64,000 nt of DNA from Crotalaria pallida. Lineage: Eukaryota; Streptophyta; Magnoliopsida; Fabales; Fabaceae. Location of the stretch: the NCBI GenBank assembly GCA_037953625.1, contig CM075651.1, forward strand, positions 66,636,501 through 66,700,500, read 5' to 3'. Under the pieces are notes generated by a model. That model had not been told where the DNA came from. It made no database searches and was given only the letters and a program-made list of their open reading frames with translations. A program made the position numbers and the translations under genes. Shown here in pieces: positions 32,691 through 45,139 of this stretch. Every line of letters starts with the position of its first letter. The stretch's first letter is position 1.

Positions 32691-34122
32691 TCACTTAGGT
32701 CCCTCAAAGATGCACTTAGCATTAACTTAGTCCTCAAAATATTTTTTTTACATCAATTAAATTCCCAAGGTTCAAAATAGCACAACATTCGTCCATTCGT
32801 CCATCCCTCGTTAATCCCTCCTTCATGTGATACGTGACTCATTCTTATTGGTTATCTCTCCCAACTCATATACATACGAAACCATCGGTCGTTACTCCGA
32901 TATTATTCAACCATTGATATTTTAAGGTTTTTTTTATGAGATTATAAAACTTTTTTATGACTTCTATTTTATCTTTTCCAGAATTGATTCCACTAATGAA
33001 CTAAAAAAAATTATTCTCTTTTTGAAAACTCTAAAAAGTAAAAGTAAAAGCTAGTTTTTTTTTTTTTACACGGTTGTTATCTCAAAATCTAATTCATACA
33101 ATTCATACACCAACATCTACAAACTAATTTCAAATTAATCACTACAAAATAGCACACATATCACTACTTAATGCTAAAATAAATAAAAAAAAAGTTAGTT
33201 ACCATGTAGTGAGTGATCCTAATGTGATTTTACAAGTTTGTCTGATAGTTTTTTCTTTTTTTCCTTTTTTTCACATCCTGACAAATATTTTCTAGGCACT
33301 ATCTCAGAAAACAAAATATTTAAACTAGAAAGTGATCAATAACACTTAACACTTAAGGATTCAGGATTGAGAGATGATGACATCAATTACAAATGATATA
33401 ATGCAAAGCAAAAGGAACTTGTCAAAAATAAATAAGGGAGATAAACAATCGCACAATCACACCAAAAAATAAAGTATTTTAGGTACAATACTACAATTAA
33501 AAAATTAATTTATGATAATTTATAATTTAAAAATATTTTTAATTTTATATATGTATATGTATTAAAAAAAATTTTGGACTCACTAATTTTCTGGACTCTG
33601 GGCCTAGGCCCCACTTGCCCCTTATACCGCGACGCTGATTGTCATGGACAAATAAATTAGCAATTTCAACAGAAAATTAAACAACAAATATGAAGTGGGC
33701 AAAATTTTTCCTCATATATTTGGTCAAACAAGTCACTTTATCTCCAATTACCACCACTCGATCTTTAGCTTCCCCTTCTATAGCAATAGAATACACACCT
33801 ACAATCATTAATCAATATCAAATTTCACAAATATCGGATTTATTATTAGGTTTATTACTATTAGTGGTTGATTAGAAAGGGTAAAGCTGGGTTGAAGTTT
33901 GAGATTTGCATGTGCAGAAGGAGGTGTTGGAGGAAGAGGGAGGGATTATTATTATTATTATTATTATTTAAAAAAAACTTAAAATATTATAAACCATGCA
34001 TTGGATATATATCCATAAGTTGAAAACACCCGGGAAAAATGATTCGATGATTCTGTGTGTATATGAGTTGAGAGATATAACCAATAAGAAAATGTCATGT
34101 GGTACTTGACAGAAGGACTAAC

Positions 34123-34697
34123 TGTAGTGGACTAATAGTTGGCCCATCAAGGTAACTTTAATCCGATCGGTTAACACTAGAGCAAGGCATACGAGTTACC
34201 ATTCGCTCGGTAAACCATTCCGAGCCTATAGACAGTCAGCGAGCATTATAGGCTTGCGAGATTAGGTCCGAGCACAGGATATTCGACCTTATCCTTATCC
34301 CTAACAGTCTCGCCTAGCTTAACTACCTCCCCTATTGTCTTACGTAACTTATTGGATAAACATGATAAAAACAAGGGCTTATCACGTATAAGATTTATGA
34401 TGGCAACCTTATCAGGACCTTCACGAATCCTACTTGAGTTCTTCCTCTTCACAAGCTTATCAGAAAGGCCCACCACACACAGGTAATCCCCTATAAGAAC
34501 CACCATGCTATAGGGGATAAGGTACGTCTTCTCATCCCTAAGTTGACACCAGCACACACATTGTTGACTAGGGAGAACCTGTTTATCCCAACTGGATATA
34601 CAGAAATCCTAAAAGAGTCCTACATTAACATCTTGGTTGAGATTATTCCTGAAGTTCTTCCATAGCTTCGAGGTTTATTTCGATTAAGGACACGACA
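34123..34697 (+). repeat. 5' LTR of the Tat element
   Basis: TGTAGTGGAC ... GGACACGACA, 575 bp, same length as the 3' LTR. It contains CCCCTATAAG and, 14 bp on, TATAGGGG (34488-34516), a hyphenated inverted repeat also found in the LTR of the 46802-52895 element. Confidence 0.93.
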
Positions 34698-34698
34698 T

Positions 34699-34716
34699 TG
34701 GCGCCGTCTGTGGGGA
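34699..34716 (+). promoter_or_regulatory. Primer binding site of the Tat element
   Basis: TGGCGCCGTCTGTGGGGA begins one base after the LTR end. The position and the TGGCGCCGT start are typical of Tat/Athila PBSs; I do not assign the tRNA. The non-autonomous element has TGGCTCCGTCTGTGGGAA at the same place. Confidence 0.8.
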
Positions 34717-34746
34717 TCTGAATAATATACCATTCCCACCACCACA

Positions 34747-36741
34747 ATGGTCACTACAAGAAGCCAAGTTGGTGATCTCCGTGATTGCATTGGCCGCACT
34801 CGTGGCAGACCCAGAAACGTTAACAATAATGATCAACATCCACAATCTGTTGGTGACCTGCGAGATATTCTTAACCAAAATCGTGAGACTAATTCGCAGC
34901 CACCACGTACGTCCCATTCCGGAACAAGAAATAACCTGCAACCCTCACATAATTCACAAAGCCAACCACTCCAAAATCATAGCCAAAATCATGCCACCCA
35001 CTCTCAACCACCACAATCTCCTCACCATAGAGCTAGGACGAATCCCCAACCACTCCAAGCCTTACGAAGTTTACTTCCTCTGCCACCACCCCCACCCCCT
35101 CCAACACCACCCCCCTCCACCCATGGCGATTCAAGCAGCACAGCCCCAACCACCCGTAATACAGCCAGATCTACTGGAACCCGGGCACACCATGGGAGAA
35201 ATACTCACTGAACTTCAACTCCACCAATCCAACCCATCCCTGACCATATAAGCGTAAGCCCCGGTACTAGATTAAACCCAGGAAGAACAGTCCACAATAA
35301 CTCCCGACGAACCCATTCCACTAGTAGATCCTATGCAACCTCTGCATCTGCTCGCGCTCGGGAACAAAAGATGATTAATATACTCAACCGACAGACAGCC
35401 TTAATTGAGCGGCAAGGACAAGCCATTGCCGACCTCCAACAACAGGCAATGGCAAGAGTTGCTCAAAGCCAACCTGCTACCATACAAGCTCAAAACCAAA
35501 TGACACAACCTTTAGATCCTCAACCTATTCCCGTAATGCAACTCCCTCCACCTCAAAACTTTCACGCCAATCCAGTCACAGATCACGGTCAGGGTGATTT
35601 TCACCCTGGCCATCCTTTTACACCATATATCATGGAATTTGAAACCCCCCAAGGATACTTGGGCCCATCCAATGTACCACATTATAACGGCCTGACCGAC
35701 CCAGTTGACCACATAGTTTCTTACGAGGGGGCAATGAACTATCACGGAGGCGGGGATCGGATGAAATGCCGAGCTTTTTCTATGACCCTTGAGCCTTCGA
35801 TATTGCGGTGGTACTCATCTCTCCCTCGAAATTCTATTACTTCATGGGAGGAGATGAAACGAGTCTTTCTAAATAGATACACAGCCAGCTGCATCCAGCC
35901 AAAATCCGATCACACACTAGCTGCAGTTACACAAAAACAAGATGAGCCCTTAAAAGATTATTTGTCACGCTTCCATACGGAGGCCAGTTCAGTCCCCCGG
36001 TTGGAGCCAGGTGTAGCAGTGTTATTGTTTACACAAGGTTTACAGCCAGGGGATTTCCGAAAATCACTAATTGGAAAACCTCCAAAAGATATGGCCGAGC
36101 TCAGACAGAGATCAAATAAATTCATCAACTTGGAGGAATTCCACAAAGGGCAGAAATTCAGAGACGATCGGCAACGAGCTGACCATCAAGGACAGAATAA
36201 ACAAAAACGTGACGAACGTTTTAGTGGTAGGCAGGACAGAAACGATCGGGACCGAAGACCACCTCCGAGGAATAAATATCAGGAGTACACTCCTCTGACT
36301 GTTCCTAGGAGTCAAATCCTTCGGGAAACGATGCAGACCGACTTACGCTCTGCCCAAAAACCTCTGTCTTTAAGAAAGGGCGCACAGCGTGATAGGTCAA
36401 AATATTGCGACTTTCACAAGGGATATGGACATACAACCGACGAATGCATTTGGTTGAGGGATCTAATTGAAGAAATGATCAGAGATGGAAAGCTACAACA
36501 ATACATCAGAGATGCAACAGGACGAAGAGGTAGGAACAGATCCCATTCACCGGTAAAGTCTAAACGCCAAAGAAGTAGATCACCAGATGATAGGAATGCT
36601 GGAAGACAGAAAACCGAGCCCACCCCGATCACTGACCCAAATCCAACAAACAATGAATTTTTAGTTAACACTATTGCCGGAGGGTTTACCGGGGGGGAGA
36701 GAAAAAAGCCGACAGAAAGAAATACATTAACCAAATCTTAG
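34747..36741 (+). pseudogene. Tat gag polyprotein (one premature stop)
   Basis: Starts MVTTRSQVGD 30 bp past the PBS. The N-terminal part is rich in Asn, Gln, Pro and His. One in-frame TGA (35209-35211) interrupts it, and the same frame resumes at once and runs to 36741. The C-terminal 456 codons hold the retrotransposon gag domain (YEGAMNYHGGGDRMKCRAF, LRWYSSLPRNSITSWEEM, FLNRYTASCIQ, LKDYLSRFHTEA, ALLFTQGLQ-like VLLFTQGLQPGDFRKSL) and a short zinc motif YCDFHKGYGHTTDEC. An Arg/Ser-rich tail follows. Gag forms the particle and binds the RNA; it lies in a different frame from pol. Confidence 0.85.
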
Positions 36742-36743
36742 CC

Positions 36744-39700
36744 GTGAGCCAAAAACATATCTCTAAAAGATCAACGAAAAATGTTCCCATCATTTTCAAT
36801 GACGAGGATTTGGACGGGATCCTCCCAGGTCACAACGATCCCATGGTAATCATAGCCCTTATCGATAATTACGAAGTAAAACGCGTCTTTATCGATCAAG
36901 GGAGCTCGGCGGACATCATGTTTCTCCCTTTGTTCAAAGCCTTAAAACTTAGGGAGTGCAATCTCACTCCGTTTGAAGGAGAGTTGATCGGCTTCACTGG
37001 GGACACCATCGAGCCAAAGGGATACATTCAACTTCCAGTCACCCTTGGTCAGCAGCCTTCGGCCAGAACTGAAATAATCAAATTTTTGGTAGTTGACTGT
37101 CCAGCAGCCTACAACGCCATCCTCGGAAGAACTTCCTTACAAGCATTCGGCGCAGTAGTTTCAACAGTACACTTGGCTATGAAGTTCATCGGAACAGATG
37201 ACAAGGTGGTTACAGTCAAAGCCGAGCAGGAGGCAGCCCAAAAATGCTACAATGCAAGTTTGGGTAAGGTTAAAAACAAAGACTAGGACCGTTTAGAGAG
37301 AATTCCCCTCGGTAAAGGTAACATTAATTTGGCAGACCTTGATGTGCGTAATGAATCTGACAAAAACAGACCGACTCCAAAGGGACAATGGGAGTTTTTA
37401 ACATTGAATGGTGATCCTCTCAGACAAGTTAAAATTGGTTCTGATCTCCCCTTAAATGTCAAAGATGAACTCTCCGCTCTGCTGATCGCTAATAGGGATC
37501 TGTTTGCATGGACCTCGACCGATATGCCGGGAATTGATCCTAATTTTATCTGCCACAAATTGAGCATTCTTCCAGGGGCAAAACCAGTGGCACAACGCAA
37601 AAGAAAGGTTAGTGCAGAAAAGGTCGCGGCTATCGAAGAAAAAGTTTCCGAATTACTCTAAGCTGGCTTCATTCGGGAGATCGACTATACAGACTGGTTA
37701 GCTAACACCGTCTTGGTCAAAAAACCCAACGGGAAGTGGAGGATGTGTGTCGGCTATACTGACTTGAACAAAGTCTGTCCAAAAGATCAATATCCACTTC
37801 CCGTCATTGACAAGATCGTCGACAATTTGTCGACCGGATACAAACTTCTTTCATTCATGGACGCTTACTCAGGTTACAACCAAATACCCATGTTTCCTGC
37901 CGACCAAGATAAAACCGCATTCATCACCGATAAGGCAACGTACTGTTACAATGTCATGCCCTTCGGACTGAAGAATGCGGGAGCTACATATCAGCGAATG
38001 ATGAACAAGGTATTTCAAGGGATGATCGGCTCAAATATAGAGGTTTATATCGATGACATTATTGCAAAAAGCAGAAAGCAAGAGAACCATGCCCAAGACC
38101 TCAAGACAATACTGGACCGAGTAAGAAAATACTCCATGAGATTAAATCCTAAAAAGTGTGTGTTTGGAGTCCCAGCCGGATCCTTTCTCGGTTTTATGCT
38201 AACCGAGAGGGGTATTGAAGCTAATCCAGACAAGTGCAAAGCAATTCTCAAAATGAGAAGTCCAACCAGTCTTAGAGAAGTCCAACAGCTCACTGGTCGA
38301 GTGGCAGCCCTTTCCAGGTTCCTGTCTCAAGCCACTCGGAAAGCCTTACCATGGTATCAACTCCTTAGGAAAAATAAAAACTTCATTTGGGATGATCATT
38401 GCGAACAAGCTTTTGTGCAGTTGAAGAATTATCTCTCCAGCCCACCAGTCCTTCATAGCCCTCTTACCGGGGAAGACCTTATTCTCTACATGTCAGTGGC
38501 GGATGCAGCAGTCAGTTCAGTGTTGGTACGAGAGGATTCGGGAGTTGAGGCCCCCATTTATTTTGTTAGCCGAGCACTTCGGGGATCAGAGCTGCGGTAT
38601 CAGAAACTTGAGAAACTTGCATACTGCTTGGTCATATCTGCTCGGAGGTTAAGATAGTACTTCCAGGCTCATCGAATCATGGTCAGGACAGCCCAACCCC
38701 TTAGGCAGGTCCTTCACAAGCCTGACCTAGCTGGCAGAATGGTTTCATGGTCGATAGAGCTTTCTGAGTTCGATATCGTCTATGAACCGAGGAAGGCAAT
38801 GAAATCTCAAGTTCTTGCTGACTTTGTTACTGAATTCACCGAGATCCCCTCGGATACACCTCACAACTTGTGGTCAGTCTATGTGGATGGTTCGAGCAAC
38901 AGGAAAGGATCAGGTGCTGGCGTCATTATTGAAAATCCCGAAGGACTGTGCATGGAATACTCATTAAAGTTTGAATTCAAAACTTCAAATAATCAGGCAG
39001 AATATGAAGCAGTCCTTGCAGGCCTCAAAATGGTTCACGAGTTTGGTGCAAATCGGGTGACGGTATTCAGCGATTCACAGTTAGTGGTCTCTCAGATTAA
39101 GGGGCAGTACTCGGCTAAGGAGCCCATCTTGCAGAAGTATCTTGAAGAAGTAAAGCGAATAATCTCCAATTTCTCAGAGTTTGATATCTCCCATGTCCCG
39201 AGAGATTCGAACTCCCGAGCTGATATCTTATCTAAGCTGGCGAGCACGAAAGGGTCGGAAAACAACAAGACTTTGATACAAGAAACTATCCCAAAACCAA
39301 GCGTCATTCTTGCGGTATCAGTATGTCAGTCGTGGATGGATCCGATACTAACTTACCTGCAACATGGTTTCGTTCCCCAAGATCAGACAGAGGCTCGTAA
39401 GTTAATTCGGCAATCAGCCCAATACACAGTCCTTAATGGAGTCCTTTATAAGAGAGGGTTCAGCTCACCCATGCTCAGATGCGTCAATCCCTCTCAAGCT
39501 GAAGAAATCCTTGAAGAGATCCACGGAGGAATCTGTAGCCATCATATGGGTGGAAAATCTCTAGCTTGGAAAGTAATCCGAGCAGGTTACTTCTGGCCCA
39601 CGTTGCAAAAAGATGCCATGGAACATGTCAAGAAATGTATTCAATGTCAATTTCACAGTGATACTTACCAAAGACCCGCGGAAGAGCTACATTCTCTCGG

Positions 39701-40568
39701 AGCTCCTTAGCCCTTCTATCAATGGGGAATGGACATCATCGGAAAGTTTCCCACTGCACCTGGACAATTGAAGTGTGCGGTTGTAGCCATTGACTACTTT
39801 ACTAAGTGGATTGAAGCAGCACCATTAGCAACAATTACTACAGCCCGAATTCAATCTTTCTTTGTAAAGGAAATAATCTCTCGGTTCGGAGTGCCCCATT
39901 CTATAGTCACCGATAATGGATCACAATTCGCAGCCTCTCACTTTTAGGAACTAGCAGCTGACCTGGGGATCACTCACTACTTCAGTTCTGTGGAACACCC
40001 GCAAACCAATGGATTAGCCGAAGCAGCTAACAAAACCATTTTGGACGGTATAAAAAAGAAACTTGGCAACGCAGCTGGTACTTGGGCAGATAAGCTTCCG
40101 AGCGTTCTATGGTCGCATAGGACAACTACACATTCCTCAACTGGGGAAACCCCTTTTCGACTGACATACGGCTGTGATGCAGTCATTCCGATCGAAAAGA
40201 GAATCCCCATCTTTAGGATGCTTGAAAGACCCTTGGAAACCAACAACAGTCTGCTCAGCGATGAAGTCATACTGCTTGAAGAAATACGAAAGACTGCTTC
40301 AGCTCATGAAAGAAAGATAAAGGAACGCCAAGCATGAGATTATAACAAGAAGGTCCGACCGCGAAGTTTTGAAGTCGGAGACTTGGTCCTTCGCCGACCA
40401 GATATTGGCAAAGGAAATGCTGGTGTCGAAAAGCTGAATCCGAAATGGGAAGGTCCATACCGGGTGAAGGCTAAATCTGGAACTGGCGCCTACAAGTTGG
40501 AAACTCTCTCGGGCACGGATATCAATAACAGTTGGAACGTTGCCAAGCTCAGAGCTTATTACAGCTAA
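36744..40568 (+). pseudogene. Tat pol: protease, RT, RNase H, aRNase H, integrase
   Basis: One reading frame of ~1275 codons broken only by six stops: 37284 TAG, 37659 TAA, 38655 TAG, 39708 TAG, 39945 TAG, 40335 TGA. Order: protease with VFIDQGSSADIMF (36885-36925); RT with VKKPNGKWRMCV, FMDAYSGYNQI, MPFGLKNAGATYQ and the catalytic VYIDDIIAKS (38043-38072); RNase H (38450-38650); a second, archaeal-type RNase H with SVYVDGSSNRKGSGAGV, NNQAEYEAVLAGL and VFSDSQLVVSQIKG (38875-39110); integrase HHCC (GICSHHMGGKS ... CIQCQ) and DDE core (WGMDIIG, VTDNGSQF, HPQTNGLAEAANK); then a C-terminal WEGPYRV-like domain (40455-). No indel was needed. Confidence 0.9.
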
Positions 40569-41313
40569 GCTCTCATTTTATTTTCTTTGTTTTGAGAATA
40601 GTTTAGTTTATTTATAGATTGCTCAAGAATAGTTTGTAATGAATAACGAAGGATAACACCCTTCATAGATTACAGTTTAAATTGTTAGGAATTTCTTAGT
40701 TACGAGCAATTCGAGCTTTGTATTCTCTTATTAATAAAGTACAACATTTCTTGGAAATTTTCTTATCTGTATACATTGTGAAACCACATACGACTCATTT
40801 TGTTAGGCTTGCCACCGATCGAAATCGAGATACAACTCTTTCCAAGAGTTTAACAACGTATTCACAGAACACCCGAACCTAGGAAATTACTTTCCTTATT
40901 TCGCGATCCGAGGGTCCCACTTCGGCTAAAGTCGGCGATCCGAGTTCTTTCTCACAATTTCTACCAACAAACTATGCATACAAATGTGATTCTACGTTCG
41001 GAAAAACCATACCAGAAAACTACACAAGAAAATATGTTGTAAATCCTCCTAAGAGTTCGCACTCGGAAAGTTGTGGTGGAGACGTGACGAACGAAACAAA
41101 AAGCAGTTAAAAACATATCAAGCAGCGATACAATTTGCTGAACAGCAAATTAATTAAAAGCCATATCCGAAGTATCAAAAGAGTTTGGATCAAAATAAAC
41201 AAAGTATAACGATCGGATACAACTAGCAGCAGAAAAAATTCCTACATGTGTTACCAACAAGCAGAAAAATAAAGATCAAAATAGATAGAAACTGGCCACC
41301 AAGCACACCAAAT
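40569..41313 (+). other. Spacer between pol and antisense gene
   Basis: No reading frame of note. It contains 'ggatccgagg' type words (GATCCGAGGGTCCCACTTCGG, as two pieces around 40903-40930) that recur, diverged, near 52095-52130 in the non-autonomous relative, so part of it is conserved within the family. Confidence 0.5.
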
Positions 41314-43675
41314 TCATGCCTCATCATCTGACAAGCTAATATCATTGTCATCGAATTCAGGAGCTTCAGTCAATTCTACCAAAGGATTGGGAAGATTCTC
41401 CGCCTGCAAATCTATTTCAGCTTTGGTTTCAATGTCAATTAACTTCCCATCTTCTACACTATGGAAAGGGTGTGCTCCGACCACTCTGAACTCAGTTTCA
41501 GGATTCAAAAGCTGGATCGGTTTGATCGCAAAAACAAAAGAGTCGTCAACACCCTTACCCCAGTTGTAGAAGTTAGCAGGTGCCTTTTTCTTAAAGACGA
41601 GAGCTTTTTCCTTATATTTCTGAACAGTTGCAGCAGATTTTTTCACCTCAGAATCCAATTCCTCGATCCTCTGTCGGCTTACCTGCAATTCTTTTTTAAG
41701 AGTTCCCTCAATTTCCTTCTTCCTGTCTTCATCAGCCTTTTGTGAAGCTTTCAGAGAATCTCGCTCCTTGATCAGTTCAGTTTTATCAGCCTTCAAGCTT
41801 TCCAGCTCATTCTTTACTCGAACCAGCTCGTCCGACAAACTGGCTTCTTGAGCCGCTTGCAGCTCACGAGTCTCCTTCTGCTCAACATTTAAGCCTTTAA
41901 ACAAATCCTTTGGATGCTTGGACAGGTAATGGGTTAAGCTGGCACCTCGAAGCAAAAACTTGGTCAAAGATATAGTGTAACGGGACCATTCAGAAGCACT
42001 AAGATTATCATACCGGATATGGTCAGATTCCGGGCAGATAAACTCTGGAAATTTTTCATCCAACTCACGATTCCACACCGAAACTACTTGTGGAGTCGGA
42101 GTAGGAGTAGGATCAGCAGCTGCTCTGGCACTTGTTCCCTCGGCCCTAGCACTTGCTCTTTCAGTATCCTTTTCTTTCCCTTTATCAAGCCTTCGGCGCC
42201 GAGTCAATTGCAGAGGAGGAGAGGGGGCTTGGGCTTGACCACTTGAGGCCGGCGAAGTTGTAGTAGCTGTAACTATGACCAAGTTGGGAGCTGGCCGAGG
42301 AGACCCTTCAGCAGGAGAGGCAGTGGGAGTCGGAGTGCTTAAGCTCGGAGTGCTAATACTTGATGACTTTGAAGCCGCACTTGAAGGGGGAGCTTTTCTT
42401 TTTTTTCCTCCTTGGAGCAGTGCAGCCATACGAGAAGCCATTTTATATGCAAAGGAAACCAAGAACCATTAGATCTAAACAAATTTACAAGTAAAAAAGC
42501 AAAGAAAAATAGTTTACCAAGCTGAGCCTTGACATCTTTTGAGGGGATATTCACTATGTCCCTCGTTCCAATCATCCCATTGTTGGCCAAGTAGTTCTCA
42601 AACTCTCGACACACCTCCTTCTCGTATTCAAAGAGCTGTTTCCACTCCGACCCGTATGAAGCAATCCTACGATTAAAAAAACTTGTGCTCCACTGAAGGG
42701 GAAATCGTGGAACCGGTCGCTCTTCACCAGCTCTTGTAAACCAGCAAACACCATTCCCAACAAAGTTGTATTTAAAATAAAAAGGTTTGAACGTTTTCCA
42801 AGACTCAGAATACTTGGTTAACAGAGCATACCCATTTCGCGATTTCAATGAAACCCAGGGTCGTTTTGTGGACCCTTTCTCAAAGGCGTTAGCGTGTGGG
42901 GCAAATAAGTAGAAAAAAGTCAGAACGGTACAGGACCAGTCCATTGCTGAGCAAACTTGCTGAAAGGCTCTAACGAAGGCCCATGCATTTGGATGCAACT
43001 GGGAAGGGGCCACTCTCAGCGTATTCAAAACCTCTATTTCAAAATCGGTGAAAGGCATCCTAATTCCAAGACGGGTTGTCACCTCCTCATAAAAAAAAAG
43101 CCAGTGCTGTCCTCGGGGATACGAGTGCAAATTCTTTCGTTGGGTCCCACTGGGCTTACTGAGTACAAGTTTCCAGCATGATCTCCAGGGCAAGGTAGTA
43201 TAATGGCTCTGGTTTGTTCTAAAGATTCGTCAGTCGAAAGCTCGGATTGGGTGCCTAAAACTTCTCGATCCACCCAATCATACTGGCCAGCATCTGGTGG
43301 AAGGGGAAAAAGTTCAGGATTCGTAACGCACTTTCGCTTCATACCTGAGGAAAAGGAGGCACACGCGGAGTCAGAAGCAGTAAAAACTTGATTATTTCTG
43401 ATCAAATACTTATGTATACTATCGATTGGGGAACACCTCCCTTCCTGGGTAGAACTTCCCCCAAACGAATTAAAACACTAAATACCTCTCCGTTGCCTCC
43501 TTAACCTCATTTGTTCTACCCTCTCAGCGATCCTATAGTAAATCACACCTTCTCTGGCCTCTTTCAAGTCCTGAGGGAAATGGGTTGCAATTGGTTTAAT
43601 GCAACTTCTTAGTTTCTCTTCCTCATGTGTTCTCGGTATATCAGAATTTACAGAATCCTCACTCATGTTTATCAC
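41314..43675 (-). CDS. Antisense gene of the Tat element (PF04195-like)
   Basis: A spliced gene on the strand opposite gag-pol. Exon 1 43675-43486 (MINMSEDSVNSD...), intron 43485-43345 (GT-AG, 141 nt), exon 2 43344-42518, intron about 42517-42411 (GT-AG), exon 3 to 41314. The first junction reads RRG-MKRKCVTN in frame. Exon 2 holds the 'putative gypsy type transposon' domain: TRLGIRMPFTDFEIEVLN, QLHPNAWAFVRAFQ, RPWVSLKSR, WKTFKPFYFKYNF, VPRFPLQWS. Exon 3 has a basic Ser/Pro/Thr-rich part, a long coiled coil (residues ~195-300 of that exon) and an acidic tail (DDNDISLSDDEA). One defect: a T9 run (about 43090-43098) is out of frame by one base. Function unknown; such antisense ORFs are known from Retand-type elements. 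Confidence 0.7.
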
Positions 43676-44550
43676 CGCTTCAGTTCAAACCCTAAGAAAT
43701 TAGGAACAACCAAAAATAAAATTATCCTAAGAAACCCTATGGTAATCGCTCAAAGAATGGCAAAGAGTGGCAAGGAATTTCAGAAAAAAGTGGGGTACCC
43801 TGGCGATCAGTGCAAGGTTTCCAGAAAACCCTAGAATGTGTTCAGAATCAAGAAAAGGGGTGCATGGCTAGTGCTAAAACGCAATAATGAAGATTCTAAG
43901 GGCAATACTTATAACAGACAACATGAACAGACACATGCAGTATTTCATAAGCTTGCAAGGAAAAAAGCAGAAGATAGTCAAAGTTTGAAGAATGTGTTCG
44001 TTACCTGTTTAATAATGAGTGAGCAAGAAGTTGAGGATGATAGAAGTACCGGCGAACTTGGAGTATGCTTAGTACAAGTAAAGAAAGTTAAATCGGTGCA
44101 AGAATCTCTTCATTGATCTTTGAATCTGCTGTTCAATGGCAAGTGAAACAATTCTTCAGGAAGGCAAGTTGAGAGAGAAAAGAAGTTGATGAGTTTCTAA
44201 TTTTGACAGAAATGAATTTCTAAAATCGCTCCCAAACTTTTCTTTCAGAAGTTTCCCTCCACTATCTAAGAATTGGGCCGAATCAACAAAAGCCCACTCC
44301 TCTTGCAAATGTATATGTGGCGTGTACTGAAGTTTTGAAATCATAACGTTTCGTTTCACGGTAAAAGAAAGGACACGTGGAACCTTAAGAAAAACTCAAA
44401 GGTCCTTTCCGTGTCAATGAAGGGACAGCTCAGCCAATGCATCAAGACGACCCGATCTCTCTTCTACTCAGCGAAGCATGCCTTTTTCGAAATATCGGCC
44501 AACAGCTTACTTATTTCTTCAACTCAGCAGGGCTCAAATCACCCAACCGA
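43676..44550. other. Region between antisense gene start and PPT
   Basis: Presumed promoter/leader region of the antisense gene and 3' untranslated part of the sense transcript. No clear motif was identified on either strand; short open frames here have no family resemblance. Confidence 0.4.
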
Positions 44551-44564
44551 GCTTGGGGGGCTTA
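44551..44564 (+). promoter_or_regulatory. Polypurine tract of the Tat element
   Basis: GCTTGGGGGGCTTA lies immediately before the 3' LTR start at 44565. The non-autonomous element has GCTTGGGGGGCT in the same place (52552-52563). Confidence 0.8.
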
Positions 44565-45139
44565 TGTAGTGGACTAATAGTTGGCCTATCAAGGTAACTT
44601 TAATCCGATCGGTTAACACTAGAGCAAGGCATACGAGTTACCATTCGCTCGGTAAACCATTCCGAGCCTATAGACAGTCATCGAGCATTATAGGCTTGCG
44701 AGATTAGGTCTGAGCACAGGATATTCGACATTATCCTTATCCCTAACAGTCTCGCGTAGCTTAACTACCTCCCCTATTGTCTTACGTAACTTATTGGATA
44801 AACCTGATAAAAACAAGGGCTTATCACGTATAAGATTTATGATGGCAACCTTATCAGGACCTTCATGAATCCTACTTGAGTTCTTCCTCTTCACAAGCTT
44901 ATTAGAAAGGCCCACCACACACAAGTAATCCCCTATAAGAACCACCATGCTATAGGGGCTAAGGTACGTCTTCTCATCCCTAAGTTGACACCAGCACACA
45001 CATTGTTGACTAGGGAGAACCTGTTTATCCCAACTGGATATACATAAATCCTAAAAGAGTCCTACATTAACATCTTGGTTGAGATTATTCCTGAAGTTCT
45101 TCCATAGCTTCAAGGTTGATTTCAATTAAGGACACGACA
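44565..45139 (+). repeat. 3' LTR of the Tat element
   Basis: 575 bp, 14 substitutions relative to 34123-34697 counted by eye (8 transitions, 6 transversions), no indels. Ends GGACACGACA before the CTAAC duplication. Confidence 0.93.

Larger units (their letters stand above)
34123..45139 (+). mobile_element. Ty3 Tat-lineage LTR retrotransposon (11.0 kb)
   Basis: A complete element: two 575 bp LTRs, PBS, gag, a pol with two RNase H domains and integrase, an antisense gene and a PPT, flanked by the perfect 5 bp duplication CTAAC (34118-34122, 45140-45144). The additional archaeal-type RNase H and the antisense ORF with a PF04195-like domain place it in Tat (Retand-like). By eye the LTRs differ at 14 positions out of 575 (2.4%). 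The target is the right arm of a long-TIR transposon. Confidence 0.92.

Noticed and set aside
33600..33611. GGGCCTAGGCCC as another member of the palindrome class
   Set aside because: Single copy, not in an LTR and not near a TATA-like box; a common phrase in decayed plant transposon ends.
34769..35251. 160-codon frame overlapping the gag start
   Set aside because: It is an out-of-frame shadow of the Asn/Gln/Pro-rich gag N-terminus; the gag frame continues across one TGA into the conserved gag domain.
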